9,563 nt of DNA from JAICIG01 sp035532215 (lineage in GTDB: Bacteria; Planctomycetota; Planctomycetia; Pirellulales; JAICIG01). The notes below the pieces were generated by a model. It did not search any database. It worked only from the letters and a program-made list of their open reading frames with translations, and was not told where the DNA came from. The DNA is taken from the NCBI GenBank assembly GCA_035532215.1, contig DATKRK010000348.1, forward strand, positions 1 to 9,563. The letters run 5' to 3'. A program made the position numbers and the translations under genes. Shown here in pieces: positions 1 through 5,679 of the stretch. How positions within the stretch are numbered: position 1 is the stretch's first letter; each line of letters begins with the position of its first letter.

Positions 1-198
1 CGAGGCGCGGCGCAAGTCGATTTCGCGGGAAATGCGGCTTTGACTGCCGATTGCGAGGGGCAAAGCTCGCGCAATGCTGATTCAAGTGTGCGGGAACGCA
101 CGGTATTGCACATATTAGGTGAAGGCGGAGACTGTCGGCCGCGTGCTCGCATTTACTTGCGACCGCGAAGAAGATCCTTGCCAAAAGGACCAGCTTGG
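1..198. other. gene-less left edge, nothing convincing
   Basis: I see no supportable gene here. One plus-strand frame is open from base 1 to a TAG at 202-204, but its third-position base use is mixed and its residues look non-coding. Another plus-strand frame closes with TGA at 41-43 and could be the last 13 codons of a gene entering from the left. That would converge on dnaB, but it is too short to call. A small GTGCG/CGCAC hairpin with a GGAA loop lies at 88-101, with no recognisable RNA family around it. Confidence 0.5.
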
Positions 199-250
199 GG
201 GTAGTGATACCATTTGAACTGGTGTCAAGAAAAAATTATCGCTTTGTCTG

Positions 251-270
251 CCACCAGCTTTAGCTGGTGG
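251..270. repeat. palindrome P1, outer pair
   Basis: Stem CCACCAGC, loop TTTA, stem GCTGGTGG. The same stem recurs at 381-400 with the complementary loop TAAA, so the two copies are inverted relative to each other and can also pair with one another. Confidence 0.75.
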
Positions 271-298
271 TAACGAAACAACATCAACCTTCTTTTTC

Positions 299-317
299 AG
301 CCGGCTTTAGCCGGCTT
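299..317. repeat. palindrome Q1, inner pair
   Basis: Stem AGCCGGC, loop TTTA, stem GCCGGCT. It is mirrored by the copy at 332-350 with loop TAAA. Only 14 bases separate Q1 from Q2. Confidence 0.75.
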
Positions 318-331
318 CCCGAGGGCCGAAA

Positions 332-350
332 AAGCCGGCTAAAGCCGGCT
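332..350. repeat. palindrome Q2, inner pair
   Basis: Inverted copy of Q1: stem AGCCGGC, loop TAAA, stem GCCGGCT. Together Q1 and Q2 can fold as two small hairpins or as one long cruciform. Confidence 0.75.
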
Positions 351-380
351 CCCAAAGAGCGAGAGAATGGTTGCCGGTCC

Positions 381-400
381 CCACCAGCTAAAGCTGGTGG
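381..400. repeat. palindrome P2, outer pair
   Basis: Inverted copy of P1: stem CCACCAGC, loop TAAA, stem GCTGGTGG. The distances P1-Q1 (28 bases) and Q2-P2 (30 bases) are nearly equal, so the whole P-Q-Q-P set is centred near base 325. Confidence 0.75.
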
Positions 401-478
401 CAAACACGGATGGGGCCAAGCTCGTCCTTCCAATTCGCCCTTTTTTCCTTGACATGCTCGCAAATGGTATCACTACCC

Positions 479-638
479 GATTGGCGCAGGAGGGGCGGGT
501 TTTTTGGCTCTTCCGCCGAAGCTATGGGCGGTTTCGGCGCTTTGATCTGCAGCCGGAACCACCCACAGGTTCTGCCGAGGAACTGGTTTTTGCGAGAGGA
601 GCGCAACCGCAAAAGACAGGTTCTGGGAGCCAACTCGA
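479..638. other. gene-less stretch downstream of dnaB
   Basis: No gene is supported. On the minus strand this is the 3' flank of dnaB. It contains an inverted repeat TTTTGCG (588-594) with CGCAAAA (608-614), which lacks a following U-tract and so is a poor intrinsic terminator. A second weak GCCGAA/TTCGGC pair lies near 513-536. I see no clear transcription stop for dnaB. Confidence 0.45.
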
Positions 639-2060
639 TTAAAATTCACCCCCGCCGCTGAAGTCGTACTCGTCGCGAGAGAGGTTCTCGAAGCGGGTGT
701 AATCCTGGAGCCAGGCGAGCTTGATGTCGCCGGTCGGGCCGTTGCGCTGCTTGGCGAGGACGATGTCGGCCTGGCCGGCGACGCGGGCCTTGTCCTCTTC
801 GTTGGTCATGTAGTATTCGTCGCGATGGACGAACATCACGACGTCGGCGTCCTGCTCGATGGCGCCGCTTTCGCGCAGGTGGCTGAGCCGCGGCCGGTTG
901 TCTTTGGAAACTTCGGCCTGGCGGTTGAGCTGGGCCAGGCAAAGCACCGGCACTTTCAATTCGCGCGCCAGCCCTTTCAGGCGCCGGGCGATCTTGGCGA
1001 CTTGCTCCTGCCGCGGGTCGCGGGGGTTGTCGGGTTCGATCAATTGCAGGTAGTCGATCACGACCAGCGCCAGGTTCTCGCGCCGCTTCAGCCGCCGGGC
1101 GGTGGCCGCGATTTCGGTCATCGTGCGGCTGGGCGTGTCGTCGATGAACAAGGGCGCCGTGCTCATCTTGCCCGAGGCGGAAGTCAGCTTCGTGCGGTCG
1201 GCGGCCGAGATGAAGCCGTTGCGCAGCTTGTGGCCGTTGATGCGGCCGTAGGCGCAGAGCATGCGCTCGGCCAATTCCAGACGCGACATTTCCAGGCTGA
1301 CGAACAGCACCGTGCGGCCGAGTTCGATGGCCACGTGCTCGGCGATATTACTGGCAAGTGCGGTCTTCCCCATGCTGGGCCGGGCCGCCAGGATCACCAG
1401 TTCGCCTTCGTGCATGCCGCCGGTCATGCCGTCCAGATCGGTATAGCCGGTCGACATGCCGCCGACGCCGCCCCCCTTCTCGAGCCGCGCGTCGATCCGC
1501 ACCAGCGCTTCGTACAGCACGTCTTGCAAGGCCGCCAGTTCGCCGGCGCCTTGGTCTTCGAGAATGCGAAACACGCGTTCTTCGGCGCGCGACAACAGCT
1601 CGCGGCTTTCCAGGGTCGAATCGTAGGCGTCGCGCAGAATCTCCGTGCTGGCGTGAATCAGCGAGCGAAGCGTGGCCTTGTCGCGCACGATCTGCGCGTA
1701 ATAGATGGCGTTGTGGGCCGTCGGCACCTTGTCGGCCACCTCGGCCAGGTAGGCCAGCCCGCCGATCGTCTCCAGGTCGCCGCTTTTTTTCAGCCGCTCG
1801 TGCAGCAGCGTCGCGTCGATCCGCAGGCCGTCGTTGTGCATCGCCAGCAGGTGGCTGTAGAGCGACTGATGGTGGGGCGAATAGAAATCGGCCGGCTTGA
1901 TCGTGAGCGCGACCTCGTCGCAAAGCTCGGGATCCAAGAGCAGGCTGCCCAGCACGCCGCGCTCGGCTTCCAGGTTCTGCGGCGGCACGCGATCGAGGAT
2001 CTCGGAAACTTCGCGGGCCGGGGCCGAGTTGCGGTCGTCGATGCGCTGATACGTGGCCAT
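639..2060 (-). CDS. dnaB: replicative DNA helicase DnaB
   Basis: DnaB is the hexameric helicase that unwinds DNA ahead of the replication fork, powered by ATP, and recruits primase through its N-terminal domain. The 473 residues match the family's usual length. The N-terminal domain (about 24-125) opens with PPQNLEAERGVLGSLL. The RecA-like motor carries Walker A ARPSMGKT (226-233, with catalytic-loop lysine K232), the SLEMS motif (255-259), Walker B LVVIDYLQL (332-340), the AQLNRQ motif (376-381), RESGAIEQDAD (396-406) and the arginine-finger segment KQRNGPTG (437-444). There is no sign of an intein. The ATG start has GGAGG 10 bases upstream. It is the last gene of the rplY-dnaB run and lies 318 bases after rplI, a gap wide enough for its own promoter, though I could not identify one. 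Confidence 0.98.
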   Translation of the reverse strand: MATYQRIDDRNSAPAREVSEILDRVPPQNLEAERGVLGSLLLDPELCDEVALTIKPADFYSPHHQSLYSHLLAMHNDGLRIDATLLHERLKKSGDLETIGGLAYLAEVADKVPTAHNAIYYAQIVRDKATLRSLIHASTEILRDAYDSTLESRELLSRAEERVFRILEDQGAGELAALQDVLYEALVRIDARLEKGGGVGGMSTGYTDLDGMTGGMHEGELVILAARPSMGKTALASNIAEHVAIELGRTVLFVSLEMSRLELAERMLCAYGRINGHKLRNGFISAADRTKLTSASGKMSTAPLFIDDTPSRTMTEIAATARRLKRRENLALVVIDYLQLIEPDNPRDPRQEQVAKIARRLKGLARELKVPVLCLAQLNRQAEVSKDNRPRLSHLRESGAIEQDADVVMFVHRDEYYMTNEEDKARVAGQADIVLAKQRNGPTGDIKLAWLQDYTRFENLSRDEYDFSGGGEF

Positions 2061-2378
2061 CGCCTACGAACCTCCGTGTTGGCCGGCGAGATCGAAGCCG
2101 TCGCGCGCCGGATGAATTCGCCCCCAGCGTTGTTCTACCATGCCGGGGCGCCGAAGAGAAACGAGAAGCAAGGGGAGCGTCGCGACGCTCCGCAATCCAG
2201 GACCTGTACGCGATGGCAGACCGGAATTCGCTCCGAGGAATGCTCGGTCGCGCCTCAGCGAACTGGGGCTTCGCCAAAACTCGGGCCCAGCCAACCATCG
2301 ATTCAAGATGGACGCAGCACGAACTTCGCGCAAGCCCCAGAGGGCTTCGAAAGATCGCCGTTCGGCAGCCCTGCGATC
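2061..2378. other. rplI-dnaB intergenic region
   Basis: These 318 bases hold no gene I accept. An 89-codon minus-strand frame (2064-2333) has no family resemblance and an arginine-rich, shadow-like composition. The region holds two adjacent hairpins just after the rplI stop, a perfect 18-bp palindrome at 2174-2191, and the dnaB ribosome-binding site GGAGG near 2071-2075. Confidence 0.5.
2174..2191. repeat. perfect 18-bp palindrome, GGAG to CTCC
   Basis: The half-site GGAGCGTCG is followed directly by its exact complement CGACGCTCC. It lies between rplI and dnaB, outside any gene. It could be a dispersed repeat or a symmetric operator site for dnaB. The GGAG at each 5' end echoes the head of the repeats upstream of rpsF. 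Confidence 0.5.
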
Positions 2379-2379
2379 T
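2332..2379 (-). terminator. tandem hairpins after rplI, possible weak terminator
   Basis: The first hairpin (AGATCGC at 2352-2358 with GCGATCT at 2373-2379) starts at the last base of the rplI stop codon. The second (AAGCCC at 2332-2337 with GGGCTT at 2342-2347, 4-base loop) follows at once. Neither is followed by a strong U-tract, so they may attenuate or protect the rplI 3' end rather than fully terminate. Confidence 0.3.
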
Positions 2380-2987
2380 CAACCCTTTTTGGGCTCGGCT
2401 TTCTTGGCTTCGGCGGCGATCGCTTCGGCTTTCTTCTCGCTGGCTTCGTCGCTGACGGTCGGCACGACCCAGACCTTGAGTTCGGCCTCGACTTCGTGTC
2501 CCAGGTGAATCAGGACGGTGTACAAGCCCAACTCCTTGAGCGGGCCGCGGAGCCGAACTTGATCGCTGGTGATGGTGATGTCGGCGCGCTTCAAGGCATT
2601 GACGATTTCCGCGGCGCCGACCGAGCCGTAGAGATGCCCTTCGTCGTTGGCGTTGGCTTCGATGGTCACGCTCTGGCGACCCAACTCGTCGGCCTGCGCC
2701 CGCAAACCGGCCAACCGCGTGTTCTGAATCTCTTGCAGCCGGGCGCGGTGCTTCTCGATCATACGCTTGTGATGATCGGTGGCCAGCGCGGCCAGCCCTT
2801 GGGGCAACAGGTAATTGCGGGCATAGCCCGGCTTGACCGACACCACGTCGCCTTGCTTGCCGAGATGGTCGACCGACTGGATCAGCAGCAATTCAATGCC
2901 GCCATGCGGGCCGCGCGGCAGCCGTTTGTTGCCGCGATGGGCCTTGCGCTTCTGGGCCTGATCCAATTTATTGCTGAGCTTGGGCAT
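2379..2987 (-). CDS. rplI: 50S ribosomal protein bL9
   Basis: bL9 binds 23S rRNA near the base of the L1 stalk and reaches across the ribosome surface, supporting translation fidelity. From the chosen ATG the protein has 202 residues against about 150 in most bacteria. The bL9 core begins only near residue 30. The family signature GDVVSVKPGYARNYLLP lies at 46-62, the connecting helix at about 70-105, and the C-terminal domain with GHLYGSVGAAEI at 117-128. The extra length is a basic N-terminal extension of about 30 residues and a Lys/Ala/Glu-rich tail (about 180-202). A TTG at 2999 would add four residues. I prefer the ATG because a GGAAA sits about 7 bases upstream of it. rplI follows ssb and precedes dnaB. 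Confidence 0.96.
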   Translation of the reverse strand: MPKLSNKLDQAQKRKAHRGNKRLPRGPHGGIELLLIQSVDHLGKQGDVVSVKPGYARNYLLPQGLAALATDHHKRMIEKHRARLQEIQNTRLAGLRAQADELGRQSVTIEANANDEGHLYGSVGAAEIVNALKRADITITSDQVRLRGPLKELGLYTVLIHLGHEVEAELKVWVVPTVSDEASEKKAEAIAAEAKKAEPKKG

Positions 2988-3023
2988 GATCGTTTCCAAC
3001 TAAAAGATGCTGATAATTTGTTT

Positions 3024-3075
3024 GTAGGTCAGGCTTTCTAGCCTGACGCGCGTCAGGCTGGAAAGCCTGACCTAC
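3024..3075. repeat. REPIN-like inverted pair, GTAG head, GTCAGGC stem
   Basis: Plus-strand unit: GTAG (3024-3027), stem GTCAGGC (3028-3034), loop TTTCTA, stem GCCTGAC (3041-3047). An inverted unit follows after GCGC (3048-3051): on the minus strand GTAG (3075-3072), stem GTCAGGC, loop TTTCCA, stem GCCTGAC. The 24-base arms differ at a single position, so the 52 bases form a nearly perfect palindrome. It fills the ssb-rplI gap, where other bacteria commonly carry rpsR. The 5' GTAG plus hairpin in inverted pairs matches the known REP/REPIN architecture. Confidence 0.7.
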
Positions 3076-3107
3076 GTCCTAGTTCCGTATCGCCAAAGCG
3101 GCATCCG

Positions 3108-3596
3108 TTAGAACGGAATGTCGTCGTCGGGCGGCCGACCGCCCGAGGCGGAACCGCTCGGTTCGCCGAAGTCGGCCGGGGCACCATATTCCGATTCGTC
3201 GTAGGACGGAGCACGCCCGCCGCCGGCGGCTCGTGCGCCGCCTCCCCCGCCGCCGGGGCCTGGCTTCGCGCCAAGCATTTGCATTCGCTCGCCGACGACC
3301 CGCAGCTTGGAGCGTTTATCGCCGGAGTTTTTATCTTGCCACTGGTCCAGCTTCAACCGGCCTTCGATCAACAAGGACGAGCCCTTGCTGAGATACTCGG
3401 TAGCGACCTCCGCAGTGCGACCCCAGAGCGTGACGTCGACGAACGTCGTTTCCTCGACCCATTCGCCATTGGCGTTTTTGCGGCGGTCATTCACGGCCAG
3501 GCCGATTTCCGTCACGGCCATGCCGCTGGGGGTGTATCGCAACTCGGGATCCCGCGTCAGGTTGCCGAGCAAGATCACTCTGTTATAGCTTGCCAT
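3108..3596 (-). CDS. ssb: single-stranded DNA-binding protein SSB
   Basis: SSB coats single-stranded DNA during replication, repair and recombination, and recruits partners through its C-terminal tip. The 162 residues are typical. The OB fold covers about 1-108, opening NRVILLGNLTRDPELRYTPSG and holding aromatic residues such as W59 and W86, which probably stack on DNA bases. A Gly-rich flexible linker (about 112-155, with a run of six glycines) leads to the acidic tip DDDIPF (157-162), the binding site for partner proteins. The ATG start has a GAGGGG-type ribosome-binding site immediately upstream. It lies between rpsF (112 bases away) and rplI (120 bases away), both gaps being occupied largely by palindromic repeats. 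Confidence 0.98.
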   Translation of the reverse strand: MASYNRVILLGNLTRDPELRYTPSGMAVTEIGLAVNDRRKNANGEWVEETTFVDVTLWGRTAEVATEYLSKGSSLLIEGRLKLDQWQDKNSGDKRSKLRVVGERMQMLGAKPGPGGGGGGARAAGGGRAPSYDESEYGAPADFGEPSGSASGGRPPDDDIPF

Positions 3597-3657
3597 ATCC
3601 CCCTCGTCGGTTGGTCGATCGTTCGCGCAAGAAACACTCGCTTTCTATAGCAAGCCT

Positions 3658-3712
3658 GTAGACGCGGCATCCCTGCCGCGTTCGAAGCAAGCGGCAGGAT
3701 GCAGCTTTCTAC
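3658..3712. repeat. REPIN-like inverted pair, GTAG head, GCGGCA stem
   Basis: Plus-strand unit: GTAG (3658-3661), stem ACGCGGCA (3662-3669), loop TCCC, stem TGCCGCGT (3674-3681), a perfect 8-bp hairpin. A degraded inverted unit follows, with its GTAG on the minus strand at 3712-3709. The same 55-bp element recurs in the opposite orientation at 7050-7104 with few differences, including an identical central part around TTCGAAGC. Its outer CTAC forms the TAG stop of rpsF. Confidence 0.7.
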
Positions 3713-4149
3713 TGGCCCGCGTTCACTTCTTCGTCGCCAGGGGCTTCCTCGCCCGCCTCGACGCCGACTTCCGCGGTCTTCGCTGGTTCCGGCCGGCGGC
3801 TGCGGGTTAGATCGGCGCCGGCGCTCTGAGCATGGCTGACCAGGGCGTCGACAATTCGCGGCTCGACCTTCAGCGTCAGCGATCGCAGAATGCTCTCGCT
3901 CAATTGGCATTCGCGCTCGAAGGCGGGCAGTTGCACGCCGTCCAGCTTGAAATAGGTCAGCCAGTACGTGCCTTTGCGCTGTCCGTTGATCGGGTAAGCC
4001 AGCCGCCGCTCTTCCCACAAGCGGCTGACCAGGACTTCGCCTCCGAGCTTGGTCACCAACTCGGCGATTCGTCCCGACACGCCGAGCTGATCCCGCCCGT
4101 AGCGGTTGGAATCGAAAATAAACAGTCCTTCGTAGACGTTCTTCGTCAA
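3709..4149 (-). CDS. rpsF: 30S ribosomal protein bS6
   Basis: bS6 is a platform protein of the small subunit that normally binds 16S rRNA as a pair with bS18. The 146-residue protein begins TKNVYEGLFIFD, the usual bS6 opening, and carries the signature RRLAYPINGQRKGTYWLTYF (48-67). The bS6 fold ends near residue 108. An acidic, Ala/Glu-rich tail (about 118-146) is longer than in many homologues. I chose the TTG at 4147-4149 because AGGAG lies 7 bases upstream and the family's N-terminus starts there. An in-frame ATG at 4227 would add 26 residues encoded by the upstream hairpin repeats, which I judge untranslated. The stop codon TAG lies in the end of the 3658-3712 repeat. Neighbours are pth upstream and ssb downstream. 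Confidence 0.95.
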   Translation of the reverse strand: MTKNVYEGLFIFDSNRYGRDQLGVSGRIAELVTKLGGEVLVSRLWEERRLAYPINGQRKGTYWLTYFKLDGVQLPAFERECQLSESILRSLTLKVEPRIVDALVSHAQSAGADLTRSRRPEPAKTAEVGVEAGEEAPGDEEVNAGQ

Positions 4150-4164
4150 GACTTCACTCCTCGT
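4147..4164 (-). promoter_or_regulatory. ribosome-binding site setting the rpsF TTG start
   Basis: Reading the minus strand, AGGAG (about 4161-4157) is followed by TGAAGTC and then TTG. This is a well-spaced Shine-Dalgarno site, whereas the upstream in-frame ATG at 4227 lies inside a repeat. It decides the start of rpsF. Confidence 0.7.
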
Positions 4165-4170
4165 GCTAGA

Positions 4171-4188
4171 GAGGGCCGGGGCGCCCTC
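4171..4188 (-). repeat. short hairpin in the rpsF 5' leader
   Basis: GAGGGC (4171-4176) and GCCCTC (4183-4188) enclose a 6-base loop, directly upstream of the rpsF ribosome-binding site. It looks like a decayed relative of the adjacent 43-bp repeats and could affect access to the ribosome-binding site. Confidence 0.4.
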
Positions 4189-4192
4189 GCCC

Positions 4193-4278
4193 GGCTTGAG
4201 GACGGGCGGGGGCGCCCGTCCCTCCATTTTTTTAGGGCTTGAGGACGGGCGGGGGCGCCCGTCCCTCCATTTTTTTAG
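4193..4278 (-). repeat. 43-bp tandem repeat with GGAG-headed GC-rich hairpin, two copies
   Basis: Two identical 43-bp units (4193-4235 and 4236-4278). On the minus strand each reads GGAG (4225-4222 in copy 1), stem GGACGGGCG, loop CCCC, stem CGCCCGTCC, a perfect 9-bp hairpin. Seven A residues, separated by TGG from the GGAG, lie on its 5' side. On the plus strand the hairpin is followed by a T-tract and resembles a terminator, but no plus-strand gene ends here. It occupies most of the pth-rpsF gap. Confidence 0.75.
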
Positions 4279-4307
4279 GTTCGGTGTTTCTTGTTGCGTG
4301 CTTTACG

Positions 4308-4874
4308 TTACGCATTGAATTGGTTCATGCAGCTTTCGACCCCCTCATGGGCCCAGATCGTCACGGCATCGGCCGCCCGCCAAATCGCCGCGTCGATCTC
4401 GCTGCGTTCCGCCTTGCTGAACTTTCCCAGCACGTAATCGGCCGCATCCCAGCCATTGGGCGGCTGGCCGATGCCGATTCGCAGCCGGGGGAAGTCGTCG
4501 CCGCCCAGGCAGCGAATAATGTCTTCCAAGCCCTTCTGTCCGCCCGCCGACCCCTTGGGCCGTAGGCGAAGCTTGCCCAACGGCAAATTCAAGTCGTCGC
4601 AGACGACCAGCAATTCCCGATTGGCCAATTTATAAAAATCTCGAGCCCGCACGACGCTCGTGCCGCTCTTGTTCATAAACGTGTGGGGCGTGAGCAGCAC
4701 CGCTCGTTCGCCCTTCAGATTAGCATCTACGGTCTCGCCTTGGAAATTCGCTCGGGCCGGTCCGCCGCCAAACAACCGGGCGAGCTCAGCAATCACCTCG
4801 AAACCGACGTTGTGCCGCGTTTCCTGATATTTTCGGCCGGGATTGCCCAGTCCTACCACCAATTTCATGGACAT
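4308..4874 (-). CDS. pth: peptidyl-tRNA hydrolase (Pth1 type)
   Basis: Pth cleaves the ester bond of peptidyl-tRNAs that fall off stalled ribosomes, returning free tRNA. The 188 residues are the normal length for bacterial Pth. Family motifs are GLGNPG (8-13, with N11), YQETRHNVGF (16-25, with catalytic H21), TFMNKSG (65-71, with N68), CDDLNLPLG (92-100, with catalytic D94), GGQKGLEDI (111-119) and FPRLRIGIG (128-136). In E. coli the loop equivalent to QK (113-114) reads HN, so the conserved tRNA-binding/active-site asparagine is a lysine here; the rest of the catalytic set is intact. The ATG at 4874 lies only 19 bases after rplY and has no strong ribosome-binding site, suggesting translational coupling. 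An ATG two codons later is an alternative start. Confidence 0.98.
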   Translation of the reverse strand: MSMKLVVGLGNPGRKYQETRHNVGFEVIAELARLFGGGPARANFQGETVDANLKGERAVLLTPHTFMNKSGTSVVRARDFYKLANRELLVVCDDLNLPLGKLRLRPKGSAGGQKGLEDIIRCLGGDDFPRLRIGIGQPPNGWDAADYVLGKFSKAERSEIDAAIWRAADAVTIWAHEGVESCMNQFNA

Positions 4875-4893
4875 CGACCCGGCAAGCCAAGGC

Positions 4894-5517
4894 CTATTCT
4901 TCCTCCGACTCTTCCTCCGCCTTGCGTCCGATCACTTCCGGCTCGGCGCCTTCGGCCCCTGCTTCCGCCTCTTCCTCGGCCTTCGGCTCGACGCACTCGA
5001 CGATGACCTTCTCTGGATCGTCCAGCAAGGTCACGCCCGCGGGCAGTTCCAAACGCGCGGCCGTAAACTCATCGCCCAGCTTCAGATCGTTGATGCTCAG
5101 GTGCAGCTTCTCGGGAATCGAGGACACCAGGCACTCTGCCGAAACGACGTGAACCAGTTGATTAACGATGCCGCCGTCCTTGACGCCGGGCGCCTCGCCG
5201 CGAAGCTCGATCGTTAATTCCACCTCGACTTTTTCGTCGGCCGAGACGCGACTCAAGTCGACGTGCAGCACTTCCACGCCGTAAACGTCCCACTGCAGCT
5301 CGCGGATGAAGGCTTTTTCCGAGACCGCGCCCGTCAAGTCGACGACTCGGGCGCCGTGGCGAATGGCCGCCCGAACCTGATCCGCCGGGGCGGACAAGCT
5401 CAAATTCGCCTCGCCGTGGCCGTACAGCACCGCAGGCACTTGGCCCGTATTGCGCAGACGCCGGGAGTGCCGCTTGCCTAGATTCTCGCGACGCTCGACC
5501 GTCAAAACTTCCGACAT
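4894..5517 (-). CDS. rplY: 50S ribosomal protein bL25, long CTC/TL5 form
   Basis: bL25 binds 5S rRNA in the central protuberance of the large subunit. The 207 residues fit the long (CTC, general-stress-type) form, not the ~95-residue E. coli form. The N-terminal 5S-binding domain (about 1-92) carries GQVPAVLYG (25-33) and the segment HVDLSRV (85-91). The C-terminal beta domain (about 95-177) carries GVKDGGIVNQ (111-120), and a strongly acidic Glu-rich tail follows (about 178-207). The ATG start has AAGGA 7 bases upstream. It heads the cluster rplY-pth-rpsF-ssb-rplI-dnaB, consistent with the widespread rplY-pth pairing. The 216-base upstream gap holds a candidate promoter and a strong leader hairpin. 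Confidence 0.97.
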   Translation of the reverse strand: MSEVLTVERRENLGKRHSRRLRNTGQVPAVLYGHGEANLSLSAPADQVRAAIRHGARVVDLTGAVSEKAFIRELQWDVYGVEVLHVDLSRVSADEKVEVELTIELRGEAPGVKDGGIVNQLVHVVSAECLVSSIPEKLHLSINDLKLGDEFTAARLELPAGVTLLDDPEKVIVECVEPKAEEEAEAGAEGAEPEVIGRKAEEESEEE

Positions 5518-5596
5518 GACCTATCCTTAAATATTTATTGCACTTATGGCTTGCCTCGACGCTTGCCGCTCTCACCGCTCGGCGATGCACGCCGCA

Positions 5597-5639
5597 ATCG
5601 GCAAACAGCCTTCCGCGTGGGTCTCTGTTTCTTGCCGAT
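5597..5639 (-). promoter_or_regulatory. 12-bp leader hairpin upstream of rplY
   Basis: ATCGGC plus AAACAG (5597-5608) pairs with CTGTTT (5625-5630) and GCCGAT (5634-5639). The loop is 16 bases and there is a 3-base bulge in one arm. If transcription starts at the candidate promoter, it sits in the rplY leader about 80 bases before the start codon. There is no U-tract beside it, so it fits an RNA leader structure better than a terminator. Confidence 0.4.
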
Positions 5640-5654
5640 ACGCCCTGGGCGATC

Positions 5655-5674
5655 GATTCTCGCTAGCGCGAATC
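5655..5674. promoter_or_regulatory. near-perfect 20-bp palindrome in the rplY upstream region
   Basis: Half-sites GATTC and GAATC flank a CGC/GCG inner pair, with one mismatched pair in 20 bases. It overlaps the expected transcription start of the candidate rplY promoter, where an operator could lie. No known regulator motif is recognised. Confidence 0.35.
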
Positions 5675-5679
5675 TCGCT

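Larger units (their letters stand above)
199..478. mobile_element. MITE- or REPIN-like nested inverted-repeat element, 280 bp
   Basis: The ends are perfect 18-bp inverted repeats (199-216 and 461-478). Inside them, after an unmatched 6-base spacer on both sides, the inverted match resumes as TGTCAAG (223-229) and CTTGACA (448-454), followed inwards by A-run/T-run. The arms are therefore about 37 bp and symmetric. Each arm carries GTAG (201-204 on plus, 473-476 on minus). On the left, GTAG is followed by a hairpin with stems TGATACCA (205-212) and TGGTGTCA (220-227) and a 7-base loop. The interior holds four further palindromes in mirror order (251-270, 299-317, 332-350, 381-400). No coding frame is credible and no target-site duplication is clear. 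It is a non-autonomous element by structure; the family is unknown to me. Confidence 0.6.

Noticed and set aside
2..43. Possible last 13 codons of a plus-strand gene entering from the left
   Set aside because: Third positions are mostly G/C and the residues look plausible, but 14 codons including the stop are too few to support a gene.
69..111. Small structured RNA with GGAA tetraloop
   Set aside because: Inner 5-bp stem and outer 5-bp stem are weak with mismatches between them, and no SRP, tmRNA, 6S or tRNA signature is present.
251..400. CRISPR array
   Set aside because: The repeats are palindromic, occur as mirrored pairs and not direct repeats, and there are no regular unique spacers.
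2064..2333. 89-codon minus-strand frame between rplI and dnaB
   Set aside because: It overlaps hairpins and a palindrome, has no family resemblance and lacks a convincing ribosome-binding site.
825..3041. 738-codon open frame on the plus strand across dnaB, the intergenic gap and rplI
   Set aside because: It is the antisense shadow of dnaB and rplI. The residues are low-complexity (Gln/Asp/Arg/His-rich) with no family motifs, and long antisense frames are expected in high-GC DNA.
4200..4233. Plus-strand intrinsic terminator from the 43-bp repeat
   Set aside because: The hairpin is followed by a T-tract on plus, but all genes here run on minus and the repeat is tandem, so it is better read as a repeat element.
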